From Kumtagia sp963820075 (lineage in GTDB: Bacteria; Pseudomonadota; Alphaproteobacteria; Rhizobiales; Rhizobiaceae): a DNA stretch of 64,000 nucleotides. Of this stretch, positions 55,817 through 64,000 are shown one piece after another. Every line of letters starts with the position of its first letter. Position 1 is the stretch's first letter. The DNA is taken from positions 682,001 to 746,000 of the forward strand of contig CAWFYS010000006.1 of the NCBI GenBank assembly GCA_963820075.1, in the 5' to 3' direction. The position numbers were made by a program, and so were the translations under genes. The notes under the pieces are model-generated. The model was not told the DNA's origin. It saw nothing but the letters and a program-made list of their open reading frames with translations, and ran no database searches.

Positions 55817-56983
55817 ATGGACGCCACCGTGGAGCCGGCTGCCAGCCAGTTCGACCTGAACGAGGACCAGCGCGCCATCCGCGAAATGGCGGAGGCTTTC
55901 GCCGCCGAACGCGTCGCGCCCAACGCGCTTGAATGGGACAGGAACCGTCATTTTCCGGTCGACGTGATCAAGGAGTCAGGACCGCTCGGTTTTGGCGGCA
56001 TCTATGTCCGCGACGATGTCGGCGGCTCCGGGCTGACCCGGCTCGACGCCGTGCTGGTGTTCGAGGCGCTGTCGCGGGCCTGTCCGGCCTTCGCGTCTTT
56101 CATCTCCATCACGAATATGGGCGCCTGGATGATCGACCGTTTCGGCAATGAGGAGCAGCGGCAGCGCTTCCTGCCGAAGCTGACCTCGATGCAATGGCTC
56201 TCCAGCTACTGCCTGACCGAGCCCGGCTCAGGCTCCGATGCGGCTGCGCTGAAGACGCGGGCGGTGCGCGACGGCGACCACTATGTGGTCAACGGCACGA
56301 AGCAATTCATCTCCGGCGCCGGCGACAGCGACATCTATGTCGTGATGGTGCGGACCGGCGCCGACGGGCCGAAGGGCATTTCGGCCGTGGTTGTCGAGAA
56401 GGGAACGCCGGGTCTTTCCTTCGGCGCGGTCGAAAACAAGATGGGCTGGCACATGCAGTCCACCCGTCAGGTGATTTTCTCCGACTGCCGCGTGCCGGTG
56501 GAGAACCGCCTCTCGGGCGAAGGCGCGGGCTTCCAAATCGCCATGGCCGGCCTCGACGGCGGACGCCTCAACATTGCCGCCTGCTCGCTGGGCGGCGCGC
56601 AGTCGGCGTTGGACAAGGCTGTAGCTTATGCCGGTGAGCGCAAGGCCTTCGGCAAGGCGCTCAGGGAATTCCAGGCACTTCAGTTCAAACTTGCCGACAT
56701 GGAGACGGAGCTGCAGGCGGCGCGCATCTTCCTCTACGCCGCCGCCGCCCGGATCGACGCCAAGCACGCGGAAGCCGGCAAGTGGTCCGCGATGGCGAAG
56801 CGGTTCGTCACCGATGTCGGCTTCCGGGTCGCCAACGACGCGCTCCAGATCCATGGCGGCTACGGATACCTGCACGACTACGGCGTGGAAAAACTTGTGC
56901 GCGACCTGCGCGTCCATCAGATTCTGGAAGGCACCAACGAGATCATGCGCATGATCGTGGCGCGGCATCTGGTGGGAAGGTAG
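55817..56983 (+). CDS. Isobutyryl-CoA-type acyl-CoA dehydrogenase
   Basis: A 388-aa FAD acyl-CoA dehydrogenase. Conserved LTEPGSGSDAAALKT and VNGTKQFISGAGDSD line the FAD and substrate sites; catalytic Glu is in HQILEGTNEIMRM (about residue 370). Its pairing with mmsB 116 bp downstream makes isobutyryl-CoA dehydrogenase (valine degradation) the best guess; 2-methylbutyryl-CoA is an alternative. The ATG at 55817 has GGGAGG upstream. Cytoplasmic, flavin-linked to ETF. Confidence 0.83.
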   Translation: MDATVEPAASQFDLNEDQRAIREMAEAFAAERVAPNALEWDRNRHFPVDVIKESGPLGFGGIYVRDDVGGSGLTRLDAVLVFEALSRACPAFASFISITNMGAWMIDRFGNEEQRQRFLPKLTSMQWLSSYCLTEPGSGSDAAALKTRAVRDGDHYVVNGTKQFISGAGDSDIYVVMVRTGADGPKGISAVVVEKGTPGLSFGAVENKMGWHMQSTRQVIFSDCRVPVENRLSGEGAGFQIAMAGLDGGRLNIAACSLGGAQSALDKAVAYAGERKAFGKALREFQALQFKLADMETELQAARIFLYAAAARIDAKHAEAGKWSAMAKRFVTDVGFRVANDALQIHGGYGYLHDYGVEKLVRDLRVHQILEGTNEIMRMIVARHLVGR

Positions 56984-57098
56984 CCAACTGGCGACGGCCG
57001 GCAGGCTGAAGGGTCCCGCCAGCCCCCGATAAGCCAAGACGAGAGCCCTGTCCGTCGCCTACTGCCAGTCTGCTTCGCCCACCGCACAGGAGGAAACC

Positions 57099-57983
57099 AT
57101 GACCACCATCGCTTTCATCGGCCTCGGCCATATGGGCAATCCGATGGCCGCGAATCTGGTCAAGGCCGGCCATATGGTGCGCGGCTTCGATCTCGTGCCC
57201 GAGAATCTCACTAAGGCACGGGAGAATGGCGTTACGGTAGCGGCCGACGCGGCCGAGGCCGTGAAGGCAGCCGAGGCGGTGATTACGATGCTGCCGGCCG
57301 GCAGGCATGTCGTCTCCGTCTACGAGAGCATCTTGGCCGACGTGCTTGAAGGCGTGCTGCTGATCGACAGTTCCACCATCGACATCGAGTCGGCCCGCAA
57401 GGCGCATGCGATCGCGGCGCGGCGCGGACTCGCTTCGGTCGACGCGCCGGTCTCCGGCGGCACCGGCGGAGCCGCCGCCGGCACACTCACCTTCATGGCC
57501 GGCGGATCGGCGGAGGCATTCGCCAGAGCCGAACCCATCCTTCGGCCGATGGCCGGCCGTATCGTGCATTGCGGCGACGCCGGCGCCGGCCAGGCGGCGA
57601 AGATCTGCAACAATATGATACTAGGCATTTCGATGATCGGCGTCGCCGAGGCTTTCGTTCTCGCCGAGAAGATCGGCCTTTCCCACCAGGCAATGTTCGA
57701 CGTTGCGTCAACATCGTCGGGACAGTGCTGGTCGCTTACAAGCTATTGCCCCGTTCCTGGCCCGGTGCCCGCCTCCCCCGCGAACCGCGATTACAAGCCG
57801 GGTTTCGCCGCCGCCCTTATGCTGAAGGACCTGAAACTCGCGCAGGAGGCCGCGCAGGCTGCCGGCGCCGCCACGCCGCTTGGCGCGCAGGCGGCGCAGC
57901 TCTACGCGCTGTTTTCCGGCCTCGGCCATGCCGACACGGATTTTTCCGGCATCATCCGCATGCTGCGCGGCGACATTGGCTGA
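57099..57983 (+). CDS. mmsB: 3-hydroxyisobutyrate dehydrogenase
   Basis: A 294-aa beta-hydroxyacid dehydrogenase oxidising 3-hydroxyisobutyrate to methylmalonate semialdehyde in valine degradation. NAD-binding start IAFIGLGHMGNPMAANL, substrate-binding DAPVSGGTGGAAAGTLTFM, catalytic Lys in GAGQAAKICNN (about residue 168), and the C-terminal CWSLTSYCPVPGPVPASPANRDYKPGF typical of MmsB. GGAGG precedes the ATG. The next step (mmsA) is not in the window. Confidence 0.9.
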   Translation: MTTIAFIGLGHMGNPMAANLVKAGHMVRGFDLVPENLTKARENGVTVAADAAEAVKAAEAVITMLPAGRHVVSVYESILADVLEGVLLIDSSTIDIESARKAHAIAARRGLASVDAPVSGGTGGAAAGTLTFMAGGSAEAFARAEPILRPMAGRIVHCGDAGAGQAAKICNNMILGISMIGVAEAFVLAEKIGLSHQAMFDVASTSSGQCWSLTSYCPVPGPVPASPANRDYKPGFAAALMLKDLKLAQEAAQAAGAATPLGAQAAQLYALFSGLGHADTDFSGIIRMLRGDIG

Positions 57984-58323
57984 CCAATACCGCCCTTGAG
58001 CCTGCGTTGATGAGTTCTCGTTGACGGGAAGGTGTGGTTCGCTTCCCGCCTTCGCGCCATTTTGGCTGCAGCGCAAACGCGTCTTAAATGCACGCATTCA
58101 TACTTACTTAAGGGCGCGATAACCCAACGGTAAGGTTATCGCTCTAAAAGGAGTTCAGATCGGTGTCGAAGCCGCTCTCACGCTCCGGATCTGGTTTTGC
58201 GTACCGGAGCCGTAATCTTCGCAGTGTATCGAGTTGCGAAGACCGCGCGTATTATTGGCAGGACCGCGCTCGTTTGCTTCGCGAAACGGCGCGGTTTTTG
58301 CCGTTGTTCGACTGCTCCGGTCG
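57984..58323. other. Intergenic region with a tRNA-like hairpin
   Basis: 340 bp between mmsB and a convergent hypothetical gene, with no supported gene. At 58116-58142 GCGATAACC-CAACGGTAA-GGTTATCGC forms a hairpin with perfect 9-bp arms whose loop resembles a tRNA D-loop. The flanks do not make a full tRNA cloverleaf. AAAAGGAG at 58146-58153 looks like a ribosome site without a convincing ORF after it. Some palindromic sequence follows at 58230-58300. Confidence 0.5.
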
Positions 58324-58686
58324 CTACTTTCCGCTCAGCCGACTGTAGTTGGCCTTGACCTTTCGGCCCGCCGGCCTCAGCGCGGCGTGCATGGCCCGCT
58401 CGGCCGCCACGCCGTTCAGAAGCGACGGCGTTCTTCCCGCAAACAGTTCGGGCCAGAAGCGCATGGCGGCACCAGCCATCGACATCTGCGCGGCAGCCAT
58501 GCCCTCGGCGACGGCGGAAGCCTTTTCCGTCACCGCCCGCGATGTCTCCGCTCCCGCGCCTTTCGCGCCATTGCCCGCCTCGAACGCCATCAGCGGAAGG
58601 CGCATGCCGACAACCAGTGGCGCAAGCATGAATTGAGACGCGATGTGCAGGTTCTTGTCGATCGTCCGTTTTCGGCGCAAAGCCAT
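58324..58686 (-). CDS. Hypothetical phasin-like protein
   Basis: A 120-aa protein with a hydrophobic stretch at residues 18-36 (SQFMLAPLVVGMRLPLMAF), an Ala/Gly-rich helix (TEKASAVAEGMAAAQMSMAGAAMRFW) and a basic C-terminus. The length, Ala-rich helix and lack of signal peptide recall small phasin-like proteins of Hyphomicrobiales, but no motif is decisive. Start ATG at 58684-58686. Alone on this strand. Function unknown. Confidence 0.5.
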   Translation of the reverse strand: MALRRKRTIDKNLHIASQFMLAPLVVGMRLPLMAFEAGNGAKGAGAETSRAVTEKASAVAEGMAAAQMSMAGAAMRFWPELFAGRTPSLLNGVAAERAMHAALRPAGRKVKANYSRLSGK

Positions 58687-58758
58687 GAAATGGTTCCCAC
58701 TCTCTCACCTTCGCCCCTTCAGGGCGGAAGATCCTTGAAATACCGGCGTAGCGGAAAT

Positions 58759-58923
58759 CTACTCGTGAGGCTCGAACTGCACGTCTATCGGGGGTCGCAG
58801 CCCGTTCACCAGCCGGTTTGTATCGTTTGCAATGCCCACCACCGCCAATAGTTCCATGAATTGCGCGTCGGTCATGCCTTTGGCGCGGGCCGACGCGGTG
58901 TGGGAGTAGGTGCAAACAGGCAT
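58759..58923 (-). pseudogene. C-terminal fragment of a carboxymuconolactone decarboxylase/AhpD-family protein
   Basis: A 54-codon frame reads MPVCTYSHTASARAKGMTD, then FMELLAVVGIANDTNRLVNG and a short tail. This is the C-terminal half of the AhpD-like fold (residues near the second catalytic Cys and following helices); the first half, with the CxxC motif's partner, is missing. It is probably a decayed remnant at the edge of the accessory pocket. It might still be translated, but the fragment cannot fold as the normal domain. Confidence 0.65.
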
Positions 58924-59383
58924 AACCGCATCGCGCCGAGTCGCCGTGTATCAGGCCTCACCCCTAACTAGTTGTTTTCCTGTAATATGCCGGCATCTCG
59001 TGCGTCAGGGCGTTTCTCGTTGTCTCTGTGTTGCCCACGTCCGAAAATATGATTGAAATGAGGGTTGAGGCCAACCTATTGTCGCCTTCGCAGCAACGAG
59101 GGATACGACCATATGGCGCGGGCGACGAACCGACTTACCGAACTATGCGCGCGTTGCGACGCTAATGCGCGCTTTGGTGTTCATCTGGACGCGCAATGGA
59201 AAACGCCGCGAAGCGGGGCCTGGCTGCTATCCTGATACTTCCTTGGCCGACGCCCGGTTGAAAGCAAAGAAGTTTCGTCAGTCGCTCCCTGTATGAGATA
59301 GCGTAACGTGCATAAGCTGCCTTTCCTTTCCACGATTTTCGTCAAAGCCTTCAACTGGAAAAGCTCACGGAGGAAACCGGCCT
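58924..59383. other. Gene-free lower-GC stretch
   Basis: 460 bp with mixed composition and no reading frame I can support. Short frames on both strands lack conserved sequence. It separates the AhpD fragment from the glycosyltransferase unit and is part of a pocket with lower GC than the rest of the window. Confidence 0.5.
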
Positions 59384-59662
59384 TTGGTCAAGCCTCATCG
59401 GCTACGCCTTTGGCAAAGCCAACAGTCGCAGTGCCGGAACATGTCAGATTGGCCTCGAATCGGTGGCGGTGTGCACACCAGAGACGCGACGGGGGCGCAC
59501 ATCAAATTTCGTTCAGTACTACGAGAATTACCAACGGAAATGGCAGAATGCATCGTTTCGTACTTGGAACAGTGCAAGCACGACTACACTGTCAACGATG
59601 CCTACATCGCGGCGTGCCTCCTCGAGGCGATAGTTTGCGCGAATAAGGACTTAGAACTCTGA
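59384..59662 (+). CDS. Small hypothetical protein upstream of a glycosyltransferase
   Basis: A 92-aa open frame ending 7 bp before the glycosyltransferase start. The second half (MAECIVSYLEQCKHDYTVNDAYIAA, then LLEAIVCANKDLEL) looks like a genuine helical protein; the first half does not. The true start may be the ATG near 59540. An overlapping frame at 59308-59646 is a less likely alternative. No recognisable domain. Confidence 0.35.
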   Translation: MVKPHRLRLWQSQQSQCRNMSDWPRIGGGVHTRDATGAHIKFRSVLRELPTEMAECIVSYLEQCKHDYTVNDAYIAACLLEAIVCANKDLEL

Positions 59663-59669
59663 TGGGTCC

Positions 59670-60662
59670 ATGGCCTTCGATGCCTGTCATCGGCTACCAC
59701 ACCTTGCGCATACCCGCGCCATGCACATCTTGACTGGCGCCGGCCACATGAAGCGCGGGGAGGTCAGCGCGGCGTACGCGACGTTTCTGAAAGCCGCAGC
59801 CATCAAGGAGCCGCATGCATGGTTCGCACAACACCGTGGAGTGCTGAACCTGCGACCGTTTACGACCCAGCCCGAGTGGCTTGGTCAGAGGACGCGGATC
59901 AAGGAAATGCGCTCGCCAGTTGTTTGGCTGGACAGGCCCTATGTGAGGTCGTTGACAGTCCTGCTCTGTGCAGACAAGAGGTATTTTTGCAGGTTTTCGG
60001 GAGAGATCCTCCAGACGCTAATCAACCTAAGTGCTGTGGTGCCAGTGCATTTCCATGTGGTGAACTCTGACGATGCGTGCGAGTCGCAGATGAACACGCT
60101 GCGGGGTCGTTATGAAAAGGTATCCTTTTCGACAGAAGAATATCCCTATGAAGACGACTATACCTATTTCGCAACAGCTCGCTTCGCAAGAGCTCTCGAG
60201 TTCATGAAAGTGATGGGTCCAATATACATCAGTGATATCGATAACAGATTTATAAAGCGCCCAGAAAAAGCAGTTCTTTACTACAAGGAATTTGACGCTG
60301 GTTTTCGGAATGTCATCTGGCAAGATTGGCTACCATGGACGTCGCCGGCGGCCGGGTCGCTTTTCCTGAATGCCACGCCCGAAGGCTTCAGACTTGCGCA
60401 ACTGATGGCCAACTACGTGGACCATCGCTTCAAACCGAACTCGAAGCGCAACTGGTACTTTGATCAGTTGCTGCTGCGCGAGACAGCGGCGATGAGTGAT
60501 GCGAAGACCTTCAACTTGGAGAAAAGCCACAGAATATCGGCGTCTCGCCCTGCTTCAGAAACCAAATCGCTAAAGATTGGACGGAAGGCTGTGGCGTCCC
60601 TTGCTCCCTGGCTTCTTACCAACGACCTGTGGATCGAAACTCTCGGCCTTCTTTCCGGGTAG
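59670..60662 (+). CDS. Putative glycosyltransferase
   Basis: A 330-aa protein that resembles nucleotide-sugar transferases: beta-strands leading to a metal-binding DID motif (residues 189-191 in MGPIYISDIDNRFI) and a later acceptor-side segment SLFLNATPEGFRLAQLM, then NWYFDQLLLRE. The N-terminal 60 residues look like a helical, TPR-like repeat. No signal peptide. The coding DNA is more A+T rich than the window average. It resembles in type, not in close sequence, the protein at 6275-7153. Substrate unknown; start ATG 59670. Confidence 0.55.
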   Translation: MAFDACHRLPHLAHTRAMHILTGAGHMKRGEVSAAYATFLKAAAIKEPHAWFAQHRGVLNLRPFTTQPEWLGQRTRIKEMRSPVVWLDRPYVRSLTVLLCADKRYFCRFSGEILQTLINLSAVVPVHFHVVNSDDACESQMNTLRGRYEKVSFSTEEYPYEDDYTYFATARFARALEFMKVMGPIYISDIDNRFIKRPEKAVLYYKEFDAGFRNVIWQDWLPWTSPAAGSLFLNATPEGFRLAQLMANYVDHRFKPNSKRNWYFDQLLLRETAAMSDAKTFNLEKSHRISASRPASETKSLKIGRKAVASLAPWLLTNDLWIETLGLLSG

Positions 60663-60969
60663 CAGGCGGAGGCGGCAGGAGCGCGCGAGTTGTTTGGCGT
60701 GCCAGCAACTATTAACCATCTCGGTTTGGTTTCAGGATTGAACCAACTTATCCGAGAAATTGTTGTTTGTGCGCCAGCGTCGGCGGCACGCGCGCTGGTC
60801 CGGGTATGAGAGTGAAGGCTGAGTTGCGGATTGCCCGACTGTACCTCCTACCCGATTGATCCGGCCACTCCAGCCCGCTTTCAGCGTGGTCGGCGGCATC
60901 ACCGATCCTTCGCGCCGCTTCAACCGGGGAATTCGGCGGGCGGAGCCGAGCATCCACCCGCCATCGCTG
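60663..60969. other. Intergenic region after the glycosyltransferase
   Basis: 307 bp between the glycosyltransferase and the convergent aminotransferase. I see no gene, strong hairpin or repeat of the kinds found elsewhere in the window. Several short frames are open but carry no recognisable sequence. Confidence 0.5.
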
Positions 60970-62352
60970 TCAGTGTGATCCGCGCAGCTGTGCTTCGGCG
61001 AGATCGAGCGCCTTGGCGATGCGCTCGCCGGCAAGGTCGATCGTCCGCCGCGTCCACATGATCGGCGGCGACAGGATCATCGTGTCGCCGGTGGCCCGCA
61101 TCATCAAGCCTTGCGCGATCGCATGATCGCGCACCACGACGGCCGCACTTCCATCAGGCACGAATCGCTGGCGCGTCCGCCTGTCCTTGACGATTTCGAT
61201 CGCGCCCATCAGTCCGACGCTGCGGACCTCTCCGACCAGCGCGTGGCCGGCGATCCTCTCGCGCAGCATTTCTGCAAAATAGGGCCCCGTGTCGCCGCGC
61301 ACCCGCTCCACCAGGCCTTCCTCCTCGATGATCTCAAGGTTCCTGAGGCCGACGGCGCAGGCGACCGGATGCCCGGAATAGGTGTAACCGTGGTAAAACT
61401 CGCCGCCCTTCATCTCCAGCGTCCTGGCAATCCGGTCGCCGACCAGCAGCGCCGATAGCGGCTGATAGCCGGAAGTCAGCGCCTTCGCCGTGGTGATTGT
61501 GTCCGGCTCCACGCCGAAGGTCTCCGCGGCGAACCAGTTGCCGGTTCGGCCGTAAGCGGTGATGACCTCGTCCAGCATCAGGAGCACGTCATATTTGCGG
61601 CAGATGCGCTGAACCTCCGGCCAGTAGCTCGCCGGCGGAATCTTGACGCCGCCCGCTCCCATGATCGGCTCGCCGATGAAAGCCGCGACCTTGTCGGCGC
61701 CAGCCTCGACAATCGCGTCCTCGACCGCCCTGGCGGCGCGCAGACCGAACTCATGGTCACTCTCGCCCGGTAGCGCCAGTTCAAATGAATACGGCATCAT
61801 CACATGGACGATGTTGGGCACCGCGCCGCCAAGCTGGCCGTGCATGTTTTCCATGCCGCCCAGCGACGTGCCGGCGATCGTCGAGCCGTGATAGGCATTC
61901 TTGCGCGATATGATGCGGTTTTTCTCGGGCCTGCCTTCCAGCGCCCAGAAGTGCCGGACCATGCGAAGCGCGGTGTCGTTCGCCTCCGAGCCGGAGGAGC
62001 CGAAGAACACCTGGTTGACGCTTTTCGGAGCCAGTTCGGCGATCTTCCTTGCAAGCAGCGTCGGCGTCGGCGTCGTGCAGCGGAAGAAGGAATTGTAATA
62101 TGGCAGTTCCTTCATCTGCGCATAAGCGGCCTCGGCCAGCTCGTGCCGGCCGTAGCCGATGTTGACGCACCAAAGGCCGGCCATGGCGTCGAGGATTTCA
62201 TTACCTTGCAAATCGTAGATGAACGGCCCGTCGGCGCGTACGATCATGCGGCTGCCGGAAGCGCGCAGGTCCTTATGGTCGGTAAAGGGATGCAGGTGAT
62301 GCGCGGCATCGATCCGCTGCAGCAGTTCCAACGAATAATTATGATAGCTCAT
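60970..62352 (-). CDS. Class III (omega) aminotransferase
   Basis: A 460-aa PLP enzyme of the class III family, in the omega-amino acid/polyamine-pyruvate branch. Conserved YYNSFFRCTTPTPTLLARKIAELAP, SEANDTALRMVRHFW, AYHGSTIAGTSLGG and the PLP-lysine in TTAKALTSGYQPLSA are present, with GYTYSGHPVACA beyond. It transfers an omega amino group, probably from a polyamine or beta-amino acid, to pyruvate or a similar acceptor. ATG at 62350-62352. Neighbouring genes do not indicate the substrate. It could supply semialdehyde to gabD, but they are 30 kb apart. Confidence 0.85.
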   Translation of the reverse strand: MSYHNYSLELLQRIDAAHHLHPFTDHKDLRASGSRMIVRADGPFIYDLQGNEILDAMAGLWCVNIGYGRHELAEAAYAQMKELPYYNSFFRCTTPTPTLLARKIAELAPKSVNQVFFGSSGSEANDTALRMVRHFWALEGRPEKNRIISRKNAYHGSTIAGTSLGGMENMHGQLGGAVPNIVHVMMPYSFELALPGESDHEFGLRAARAVEDAIVEAGADKVAAFIGEPIMGAGGVKIPPASYWPEVQRICRKYDVLLMLDEVITAYGRTGNWFAAETFGVEPDTITTAKALTSGYQPLSALLVGDRIARTLEMKGGEFYHGYTYSGHPVACAVGLRNLEIIEEEGLVERVRGDTGPYFAEMLRERIAGHALVGEVRSVGLMGAIEIVKDRRTRQRFVPDGSAAVVVRDHAIAQGLMMRATGDTMILSPPIMWTRRTIDLAGERIAKALDLAEAQLRGSH

Positions 62353-62697
62353 GGGGTTAGCCTCTCGTCCTCAATCATTCCGGCTGGTCGCCGGCATGGA
62401 CTCAGCGAGAGGTGGAAGGCGGCGAAAAGCCGATGCGCGCGCAAAGGCGCATGAGCTCCGCGCGCCGCGTTCGCGGCGACGGAGTCACGGCGACGCCTGA
62501 AATTTTCGCGCGGACGCGTGCCATGGGGTGACCCTAGACGAGAGATCAGTGGACATTCAAGTCACCGACTATGGCGGCCCATTGATCCATTGTTTGTGAA
62601 CCCCAGGATTACGGCATTGTCCGCGCGTGAACCTTCAATCGCGCGCGGCTACAGCACTTGGCTGGGCGCGTTCACGGTCAAACCCGGCGGCCAGAAG
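62353..62697. other. Intergenic region upstream of the aminotransferase
   Basis: 345 bp, holding the promoter of the aminotransferase. On the minus strand a 16-codon frame (MRLCARIGFSPPSTSR, 62402-62452) lies 50 bp before the aminotransferase start. It might be a leader peptide, but the ribosome site is weak and I do not see attenuator hairpins. Nothing else is evident. Confidence 0.4.
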
Positions 62698-63162
62698 TCA
62701 GTCGCTGATCCTGCCGTGCGGGATGCCGTACATGAGCCGGCCAAAACCATCGCCGGAAACATGCACCAAAGTGCGGTGGTCGCCGCCTTCGAACCACACC
62801 TCCTCGCGGCGTTCCAGCCGATCGTCCACGACACAGGCGATCCGGTAGGGTGCGCCGAGCACCGGCACCGCGCCAGTGTCGCAGTCCGGGAACAGCGCGC
62901 TGGCCTCGTCCTCGGAGGCAAGTTCAACGCGCTCGCCAACCAGCGCGCCCACCTTTTCTAGGTCGACATGCCGCGATGCGGGCACCACGGCCAGCAGATA
63001 GCTGCCGTCCCATCGCAGCACCACGCCCTTGGCGAGTCCGCCGCCAGGCACATGGCTTGCTTCGGCCGTCATCGCCGACGAACCGGTCTTGCCGTGACGC
63101 GCCACGTCATAGGGAACGTGGTTGTCCTCCAGATATTCCTGCATGGTAAGCGCGATACCCAT
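62698..63162 (-). CDS. YbaK/EbsC-type aminoacyl-tRNA deacylase
   Basis: A 154-aa YbaK/ProX-family editing enzyme that removes wrong amino acids from tRNA. The YbaK fold is seen in MGIALTMQEYLEDNHVPYDVARHG, VPGGGLAKGVVLRWDGSYLLAVVPA with the conserved active-site Lys, and SEDEASALFPDCDTGAVPVLGAPY. The ATG at 63160-63162 has AAGGAGA upstream; an extension to 63444 lacks conservation. Substrate could be Cys-, Ala- or other misacylated tRNA. Confidence 0.82.
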   Translation of the reverse strand: MGIALTMQEYLEDNHVPYDVARHGKTGSSAMTAEASHVPGGGLAKGVVLRWDGSYLLAVVPASRHVDLEKVGALVGERVELASEDEASALFPDCDTGAVPVLGAPYRIACVVDDRLERREEVWFEGGDHRTLVHVSGDGFGRLMYGIPHGRISD

Positions 63163-63444
63163 CACCGTCTCCTTCGCGTCGCTCGAATGGCGACCGGCGC
63201 GGCGCGATGGACGGCGAGAATACTCCGGGGGCTTCGATTCAACCCATGCCGCACCCGGAAACCGGCTTCTCGCCATGCCCGCCGGCTGGTCGCGCGGCCA
63301 GCCCTCCAGCGGGCGGACCGATCCGCAGAGAAGACTACACCCGTGGGCCAGCATGGGCCAGCGCGAATGCAGGCGCCGCAAAATGGCGGCGCCTTCCCCG
63401 CGCTCTCCGCCATCCTGCGGCGAAGGCCCGTGGTTCAGACACAA

Positions 63445-64000
63445 CTACTGCTGCGCGCCTACCATTTCGTCCCACGTCGCCACGGATGTCTCGCCATTGA
63501 GGAAAGGCAGGACCATGCTGGCCAGTTCCGGCGCGAAGAAGACATCGTAATGGGTACGGTTCGGAATGATCGCCAGGCGATTTCGAGACATGTTTTCGCG
63601 CATCCAGCCCGCATCCTTCAGGCCGCCGCCCAGAAGCTGGTAGAATTTCACGATGTGTTCGGGGCGATACATGTCGCTGTCGCCGAAGACCAGCATGACC
63701 GGCATCGTCAGAGCCTTCACCTCGTCGGACCAGTCGTATGGCACGCGCATATATTCGCCCATCCGATCGAGCAGCTTCGGGAAATCATCCGGCTTGGGGG
63801 CGACCGCCATGTAGCTCTTATACATCGGCGTGTCCTTCATCATATCCGCCATGGCGCCGCTCACCGCGGCCTGCATGGGCAGCATCTCGGGATAGAACCC
63901 ATCCCGCGCGTAGCCGGCGGAGACCAGGGCCAGCCGCCGCACCACGTCCGGATGCTGCACGGCAAGCCGGAAGCCCGCGCCCCCGCCAAACGAATAGCCG
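63445..64000 (-). CDS. Alpha/beta hydrolase (partial, 5' end outside window)
   Basis: The C-terminal 184 residues of an alpha/beta-fold hydrolase running off the right edge. The nucleophile elbow GYSFGGGAGF lies at the truncated end (GxSxG, Ser nucleophile); the acid is probably in MLVFGDSDMYRPEH and the catalytic His in IIPNRTHYDVFF. No membrane or signal region remains in view. Many substrates are possible (esters, enol-lactones). It is 282 bp upstream of ybaK on the same strand. Confidence 0.8.
   Translation of the reverse strand, partial: GYSFGGGAGFRLAVQHPDVVRRLALVSAGYARDGFYPEMLPMQAAVSGAMADMMKDTPMYKSYMAVAPKPDDFPKLLDRMGEYMRVPYDWSDEVKALTMPVMLVFGDSDMYRPEHIVKFYQLLGGGLKDAGWMRENMSRNRLAIIPNRTHYDVFFAPELASMVLPFLNGETSVATWDEMVGAQQ

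Noticed and set aside
58112..58186. A functional tRNA gene
   Set aside because: Only the D-arm and part of the acceptor pair; no anticodon stem, no TTCRA loop and no CCA.

Overview
The window is GC-rich chromosomal DNA of an alphaproteobacterium of the order Hyphomicrobiales (Rhizobiales), most likely Mesorhizobium or a close relative. The evidence is a RirA-type iron regulator, a rhizobial hmuPSTUV/hmuR heme-uptake locus with RirA-type operators, an acpXL-lpxXL cluster for the very-long-chain fatty acid of lipid A, form II cox genes in S-L-M order, and several families of palindromic intergenic repeats of rhizobial type. No transposase, integrase, rRNA gene, convincing tRNA or CRISPR array was seen.

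Layout. 1-3.3 kb: coxS-coxL-coxM (xanthine-dehydrogenase-like molybdenum hydroxylase, form II; coxM runs off the edge). 3.6-7.8 kb: a FIST sensor protein, a hybrid histidine kinase and a LuxR-type response regulator, with an A+T-richer glycosyltransferase between them. 8.2-10.1 kb: MaoC dehydratase, phasin, GNAT. 10.3-18.6 kb: rirA and the heme locus, with convergent hmuPSTUV and divergent hmuR, two small secreted or unknown proteins, and the heme oxygenase hmuQ. 18.6-24.9 kb: putA, a YkgJ-type Cys-cluster protein, and a di-heme cytochrome c peroxidase paired with a FixH-like protein. 25-32.4 kb: KDG kinase, RtcB ligase, gabD-galM, an AEC transporter and a histidine phosphatase. 32.5-37.4 kb: acpXL-fabF2-fabF1-adh-lpxXL. 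37.5-42.4 kb: soeABC-type molybdoenzyme. 42.6-45.4 kb: L,D-transpeptidase, M20 deacylase, OsmC. 45.7-50.9 kb: a complete peptide-type ABC importer. 50.9-55.7 kb: TerB, GNAT, AraC, glyoxalase-like protein, cobQ and a DMSP-lyase-like cupin. 55.8-58 kb: valine catabolism (acyl-CoA dehydrogenase, mmsB). 58.3-60.7 kb: a lower-GC accessory pocket with a gene fragment and a second glycosyltransferase. 61-64 kb: class III aminotransferase, YbaK deacylase and a partial alpha/beta hydrolase.

Three themes stand out. First, short repeats interact closely with gene boundaries. A ~105-bp element with CTAAGCAG/CTGCTTAG ends occurs six times and supplies the stop codons of four genes and apparently the N-terminus of a fifth; the end of a second repeat family supplies the stop of a glycosyltransferase. 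Second, a repeat-derived open frame, partly built of 27-bp units, exactly bridges soeB and soeC with overlapping start/stop signals on both sides. Third, ten single-base frameshifts cluster in hmuV, hmuU, hmuT, hmuR and putA (10.9-19.9 kb), while I found none in the rest of the window. This points either to local sequence error or to recent loss of heme uptake.

Functionally, RirA plus IRO-type operators should control heme uptake and breakdown. The AcpXL cluster makes the C28 acyl chain of lipid A and contains a ketosynthase partner that lacks the whole catalytic triad; no fabZ is present in the cluster. Most other genes are ordinary catabolism and transport.
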